Below are positions 7,386-10,144 of a DNA stretch of 10,144 bases, one piece after another; within the stretch, counting starts at the first letter, position 1, and each line of letters starts with the position of its first letter. Under the pieces are notes generated by a model. That model did not search any database, had not been told where the DNA came from, and saw only the letters and a program-made list of their open reading frames with translations. Position numbers and translations under genes: made by a program. The DNA comes from Deltaproteobacteria bacterium (lineage in GTDB: Bacteria > Myxococcota_A > UBA9042 > DTJE01): contig JADHTP010000095.1 of the NCBI GenBank assembly GCA_016784945.1, forward strand, positions 1 through 10,144, read 5' to 3'.

Positions 7386-7398
7386 GTTCGGAACCTGA

Positions 7399-9288
7399 TC
7401 AGTCGGCCACGATCTTGTGGATCGGGCGCTTCAGCATGGTCCACTCGCCGGAGGACGGGTCGTACTTGCAGTTCGCGAAGCAGAACCAGTCATCGGACAT
7501 CTTGGGTGTGTCCGCCCGGAAGTAGTAGCCAGGCCACCGGGTCTCCTCACGGTAGAGGACGGTCCGGACGTGCGCCTCGGCCTGCCACGTGCGGTGCACG
7601 TTCTCCCAGCACCGCATGAGCTCGTGAAGGTCCTCGGCCGCCAGCTTCTCGGCATCGACCCGGAGGTCAGCGAGCAGGGACAGGCCCTTCTCGAGGAGGG
7701 ACTTGTTGGTGGCGAACTGGGCCGTCACTCCGCCCGCGTACTCGTCCATCAGCTTCTGCAGACGGAACATGTACATCTTGGGACGGATGTAGGCCGGGTT
7801 GATGTCCGGGTCCGTGGTCTTGCCCTTTTCGGCATCGAAGAGGGCCATCGGAGCCACTACCTTGGTCTTCAGGGCTTCGACGTCGTCGGCCACGTTGGGC
7901 TGGGTGTTGTTCTCGACGATGAACTTGACGGCGCCCTTCGCAGCAATGCGCCCCTCGGCATGGGAGCCGGAGGAGAACTTGTGCGAGCTGGCACCACTGG
8001 CATCACCAGCGCAGAACAGGCCCTTGGTGGTGGACATGTTGGTGTAGCCCCAGAAGTAATCGGCCTTGGTGGCGTCGGTCTGCAGGTCCTCGGGACCGGA
8101 CAGCCACGCACCGGATGCGCCGGAGTGGGAGCCGATGAAATACGGCTCGGCCGCGGCGATTTCCGAAGGCTTCTCTTCGGGCTGGGTGTCCGTGGCGGCC
8201 CACAGAATAGCCTGGGAGATGGTCATGTCGAGGAAGTCTTCCCAAGCCTCGTTTTCCAGCTCTTTCAGCTTTTTCTTCTGCTCCACGGGGTCGGGCATGG
8301 CTGCCGCCAGCTTCTGGATGGCTTCGTGGGTCATCATGTAGATGGGGCCCAGTCCATCCATCACGTCCAGCATGCCCAGCCAGTTCCGCAGGTTCGCGGG
8401 GATCGGCTTGACGCTGCCGTAGGGAAGCCAGTTCTGCAGCTCGTCCCGGCGGGTCTCCATGTAGGCCTCGCCCCGGAAGTTGCAGGCGCGGGACTTGAAC
8501 AGGAGGAACCAGGCGCCGACTGGTCCGTAGGCGTCCTTGAACCGCACGGGGATGAACCGCACTTCCTGGCAGGTCATCTCGGCGCCGGCTTCCAGGGTGA
8601 AGGCGGCGGAAGAACCGCTGTTCCACGGCGGGTACCAGGCGCGGCCCAGGCCCTCACCGGTGGAGCGGGGCTTGAACACGTGCACTGCGCCGCCGAGGGC
8701 CAGCATGATGGCCTTGGCCTTGAACACGTAGAATTTGTTTTCGCGAACGCTGAATCCGTAAGCGCCAGCCACGCGGTCGCCGTCCATGAGCGGACCCACG
8801 ATGAACACACGCTCGAAGATTTCGCCGTCCACTTCCTTCAGGGCGTTCTTGGCGGCTTCGGCCACGATCACCTTGTAGGACTCGCCGTTGATCATGAGCT
8901 GCCAACGGCCCTCGTGCACGTAACCACCTTCCGCGTCCTTCCAGATGGGGAGTCCCCATTTCTCGAAGAGGTGCACGGAAGAGTCGACGTTACGCGCGAT
9001 GCTGGCAACGAGGTCCTCGCGGGCTACGCCCATGAGGTCGTTCCGCACGTACTTCACGTAGTCTTCCAGGGAGTTTTCGCCGTCCTTGAGACCGACGTAC
9101 TGGTTGATGGCCGACAGGCCCATCGCCACGGCGCCGGAGCGGTCCATGGCGGCCTTGTCAACCAGGGTGACCTTGAGCCCGTTCTGCTTCGCCCAGTAGG
9201 ATGCTTCTACCGCAGCGCCGCAGGAGGCCATTCCGCCACCCAGGATCAGAAGGTCAGTGGTGACTTCTACAGTTTCGAAGTTTTCCAT
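7399..9288 (-). CDS. aprA: Dissimilatory adenylylsulfate reductase, alpha subunit AprA
   Basis: Flavoprotein that reduces APS to sulfite and AMP (or catalyses the reverse reaction in oxidisers), in complex with AprB in the cytoplasm. The product has 629 residues, full length for the family. The N-terminal FAD motif LILGGGMASCGAA is at 14-26. GRWQLMINGESYK at 127-139, the FKPRSTGEG region at 205-213, FIPVRFKDAYGPVGAW at 245-260 and GSHSGASGAW at 386-395 are AprA hallmarks. R249 and H388 probably correspond to the catalytic Arg265 and His398 described for the Archaeoglobus enzyme (by motif, not alignment). TKGLFCAGDASG at 421-432 is the second FAD-contact segment. The ATG at 9288 is preferred to the ATG at 9294 because GGAGG is 7 bases from the former and only 1 base from the latter. 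It follows aprB by 18 bases. A hairpin lies just downstream. Confidence 0.98.
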   Translation of the reverse strand: MENFETVEVTTDLLILGGGMASCGAAVEASYWAKQNGLKVTLVDKAAMDRSGAVAMGLSAINQYVGLKDGENSLEDYVKYVRNDLMGVAREDLVASIARNVDSSVHLFEKWGLPIWKDAEGGYVHEGRWQLMINGESYKVIVAEAAKNALKEVDGEIFERVFIVGPLMDGDRVAGAYGFSVRENKFYVFKAKAIMLALGGAVHVFKPRSTGEGLGRAWYPPWNSGSSAAFTLEAGAEMTCQEVRFIPVRFKDAYGPVGAWFLLFKSRACNFRGEAYMETRRDELQNWLPYGSVKPIPANLRNWLGMLDVMDGLGPIYMMTHEAIQKLAAAMPDPVEQKKKLKELENEAWEDFLDMTISQAILWAATDTQPEEKPSEIAAAEPYFIGSHSGASGAWLSGPEDLQTDATKADYFWGYTNMSTTKGLFCAGDASGASSHKFSSGSHAEGRIAAKGAVKFIVENNTQPNVADDVEALKTKVVAPMALFDAEKGKTTDPDINPAYIRPKMYMFRLQKLMDEYAGGVTAQFATNKSLLEKGLSLLADLRVDAEKLAAEDLHELMRCWENVHRTWQAEAHVRTVLYREETRWPGYYFRADTPKMSDDWFCFANCKYDPSSGEWTMLKRPIHKIVAD

Positions 9289-9295
9289 GGTCATT

Positions 9296-9300
9296 CCTCC
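9296..9300 (-). promoter_or_regulatory. Ribosome binding site of aprA
   Basis: GGAGG on the minus strand in AAGGAGGA, 7 bases before the ATG at 9288. It rules out the in-frame ATG at 9294, which would be only 1 base away. Confidence 0.8.
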
Positions 9301-9306
9301 TTAACG

Positions 9307-9744
9307 CTACTTGAGCTTCGCCAGCTCCGTCAGGCCGGTGGAAGCCGGCTGCGTGAACAGCAAGTGACTGTTCAAGTCCGCAACGGTCTCGAAACCACCA
9401 TCGGGCACCGCGGCGCCTTCGGGGGTGGTCCGGATCGGGAACTTGAACCGCTTGATCATTCCACTCCGGAACTTGACGGTCCACATGATGGCGTCAGAGC
9501 CGCGCATCGGTGTGACAGTGGCACCAAGAGGCACGAAGTCCGCGTAACCGCGCATTTCGACTGCACCCACTGGGCAGATCTTCACGCAGTTGTAGCATTC
9601 CCAGCACATGTCCAACTCACGGTTGTAGGCCTTTTCAGTGGCCTTGTTCAAAACCATGAGGTCGTTCGGACAGATGTGCTGGCAGGCGGTCTTGTCTAGC
9701 GCCTTGCACCCGTCACACTTTTCGGGGTTCACATAACTCGGCAT
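9307..9744 (-). CDS. aprB: Dissimilatory adenylylsulfate reductase, beta subunit AprB
   Basis: Iron-sulfur electron-transfer subunit of APS reductase, 145 residues. Two [4Fe-4S] sites are visible: C10, C13, C21, C25 (with the insertion between the second and third cysteine typical of AprB) and C47, C50, C53, C57. W48, in CWEC, is the conserved tryptophan lying between the clusters. RGSDAIMWTVKFRSG and KRFKFPIRTTPEG form the family's beta-sheet segment. The C-terminal tail that wraps AprA is present but short compared with Desulfovibrio homologues, which are about 20 residues longer. TGGAGGAG at 9750-9757 lies just ahead of the ATG at 9744. An upstream ATG at 9798 would add 18 residues coded by the leader and is rejected. 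First gene of the operon, 18 bases before aprA. Confidence 0.97.
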   Translation of the reverse strand: MPSYVNPEKCDGCKALDKTACQHICPNDLMVLNKATEKAYNRELDMCWECYNCVKICPVGAVEMRGYADFVPLGATVTPMRGSDAIMWTVKFRSGMIKRFKFPIRTTPEGAAVPDGGFETVADLNSHLLFTQPASTGLTELAKLK

Positions 9745-9803
9745 GGTCACTCCTCCAAAAAAGTGATTCTGTCCCCATAACAGGGGGTCCAATTCCACGC
9801 GCC

Positions 9804-9832
9804 TTGATAATTGAGTATGGGGCGGGTGTCAA
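9804..9832 (-). promoter_or_regulatory. Putative sigma-70 promoter of the apr-qmo operon
   Basis: A perfect -35 TTGACA (9827-9832) and a -10 TATCAA (9804-9809, four of six consensus bases) are separated by exactly 17 bases, in an AT-richer stretch than the surroundings. Transcription would begin near 9797, giving a leader of about 50 bases before aprB. It is the only good candidate I see in the 400-base region upstream. Confidence 0.55.
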
Positions 9833-9894
9833 AACCTTTTGGTAGCGATCCTGATAAATGTTTGTTTTCGACAGGCGGGGATCGGAAAATCCTG

Positions 9895-9907
9895 ACATGG
9901 GTCATGT
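9895..9907. promoter_or_regulatory. Short dyad upstream of the promoter, possible operator
   Basis: ACATG-GGT-CATGT forms a perfect 5-bp dyad about 60 bases upstream of the -35 element, flanked by A and T runs. It has the size of a transcription-factor half-site pair but does not match a Rex, FNR or CRP consensus that I know. Such short dyads arise by chance. Confidence 0.25.
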
Positions 9908-9919
9908 TTTGTGTCCACC

Positions 9920-9942
9920 GTTGGCCGTTGATCGTTGATCGT
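9920..9942. repeat. Short heptamer tandem repeat
   Basis: Three consecutive 7-base units, GTTGGCC, GTTGATC, GTTGATC, followed by GT. The last two are identical and the first differs at two positions. It sits between the promoter region and the palindromic repeat cluster. Confidence 0.6.
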
Positions 9943-9959
9943 AAGGAAAGATGAACGTT

Positions 9960-10007
9960 CCCTTGTAGGGGCGACCCACCCGGGTCGCCCTTCTGGCCCC
10001 TACAAGG
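9960..10007. repeat. Nested palindromic repeat, complete copy
   Basis: An outer perfect 12-bp inverted repeat (CCTTGTAGGGGC at 9961-9972, complement at 9996-10007) encloses an inner 7-bp stem (GCGACCC at 9971-9977, GGGTCGC at 9982-9988) with a 4-base loop. This resembles REP/BIME-type or MITE-like intergenic repeats; TAGGGGCGACC-type palindromes are common in environmental bacterial genomes. The first 16 bases (9960-9975) recur exactly at 10091-10106. Confidence 0.75.
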
Positions 10008-10144
10008 CGCCAATCTCGGGCGGGCACTGGCGTGCCGCCCTGCGCTTGGCGCTTCTCTTACTCAAGGGGGGCGCAGCCCCCCTATGACCCCCCTTGTAGG
10101 GGCGACTCCGTCGCTGCTACGGGCGCCAATCTCGGGCGGGCACT
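10006..10144. repeat. Direct-repeat cluster with hairpins, continuing beyond the window
   Basis: A 23-base direct repeat at 10006-10028 recurs exactly at 10122-10144 and is cut by the window end, so the array continues. Between the copies lie an imperfect stem-loop (about 10018-10040: GGGC/GCCC and GGCAC/GTGCC), a G6C hairpin (10066-10072 with 10076-10082, 3-base loop), and a second copy of the palindrome start at 10091-10106 with a shorter inner stem (GCGAC 10102-10106, GTCGC 10110-10114) and a degenerate right arm. No coding potential is evident. Confidence 0.7.

Noticed and set aside
7417..9699. 760-residue open frame on the plus strand opposite aprA/aprB
   Set aside because: It mirrors two clear, full-length known genes. 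Its product is a low-complexity mix of His, Gly, Val and Asp with no recognisable motif, as expected for an antisense frame in GC-rich coding DNA.
9745..9910. Rex, FNR or HcpR operator near the aprB promoter
   Set aside because: TTGAT-like fragments occur, but none forms the expected TTGTGA..TCACAA or TTGAT..ATCAA dyad.
9747..10013. 88-residue minus-strand frame upstream of aprB
   Set aside because: It runs through the putative promoter and palindromic repeats, has no homologous motif and no ribosome binding site that I can see.
9960..10144. CRISPR array
   Set aside because: Only two partial copies with unequal spacing and nested palindromes; no regular repeat-spacer pattern and no cas genes.

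Overview
This high-GC window carries the core of the dissimilatory sulfate/sulfite pathway at the adenylylsulfate (APS) step. One minus-strand operon reads, in transcription order: aprB, aprA, a small zinc-ribbon gene, a YkgJ-type cysteine-cluster gene, qmoA, qmoB, qmoC. AprAB interconverts APS with sulfite and AMP. QmoABC is the membrane complex that links AprAB to the quinone pool. This gene content points to an anaerobic sulfate reducer or sulfur disproportionator, most simply a Desulfobacterota-like lineage. Some sulfur oxidisers (for example green sulfur bacteria) also pair apr with qmo, and no dsr or sat gene is visible, so the direction of the pathway and the phylum remain open.

Layout. 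Bases 2-1411 (+): the 3' part of a siroheme-synthase-type gene, running off the left edge. It encodes a uroporphyrinogen-III methyltransferase domain followed by a precorrin-2 dehydrogenase domain, the reverse of the order in E. coli CysG. It meets qmoC tail to tail with only 5 bases between stop codons. Bases 1417-2616 (-): qmoC. Bases 2617-2766: a spacer rich in secondary structure. Bases 2767-4890 (-): qmoB. Bases 4904-6160 (-): qmoA. Bases 6164-7006 (-): YkgJ-family protein. Bases 7013-7306 (-): zinc-ribbon protein. Bases 7307-7398: spacer with a strong GC hairpin just after aprA. Bases 7399-9288 (-): aprA. Bases 9307-9744 (-): aprB. Bases 9745-10144: non-coding, with a plausible sigma-70 promoter close to aprB, then a heptamer repeat and a cluster of palindromic repeats continuing past the right edge.

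How it fits together. AprB passes electrons through two [4Fe-4S] clusters to the FAD of AprA. QmoA and QmoB (HdrA-like flavoproteins) and QmoC (HdrC-like plus heme-b-type membrane domain) supply or take those electrons from quinones. Siroheme is the cofactor of dissimilatory sulfite reductase, the next enzyme in the pathway, so the convergent siroheme gene fits the theme. The two small genes between aprA and qmoA, both cysteine-rich and with no assigned role, are the least explained part of the operon. The two hairpin-bearing spacers (after aprA and before qmoC) are candidates for setting different expression levels within one transcript.
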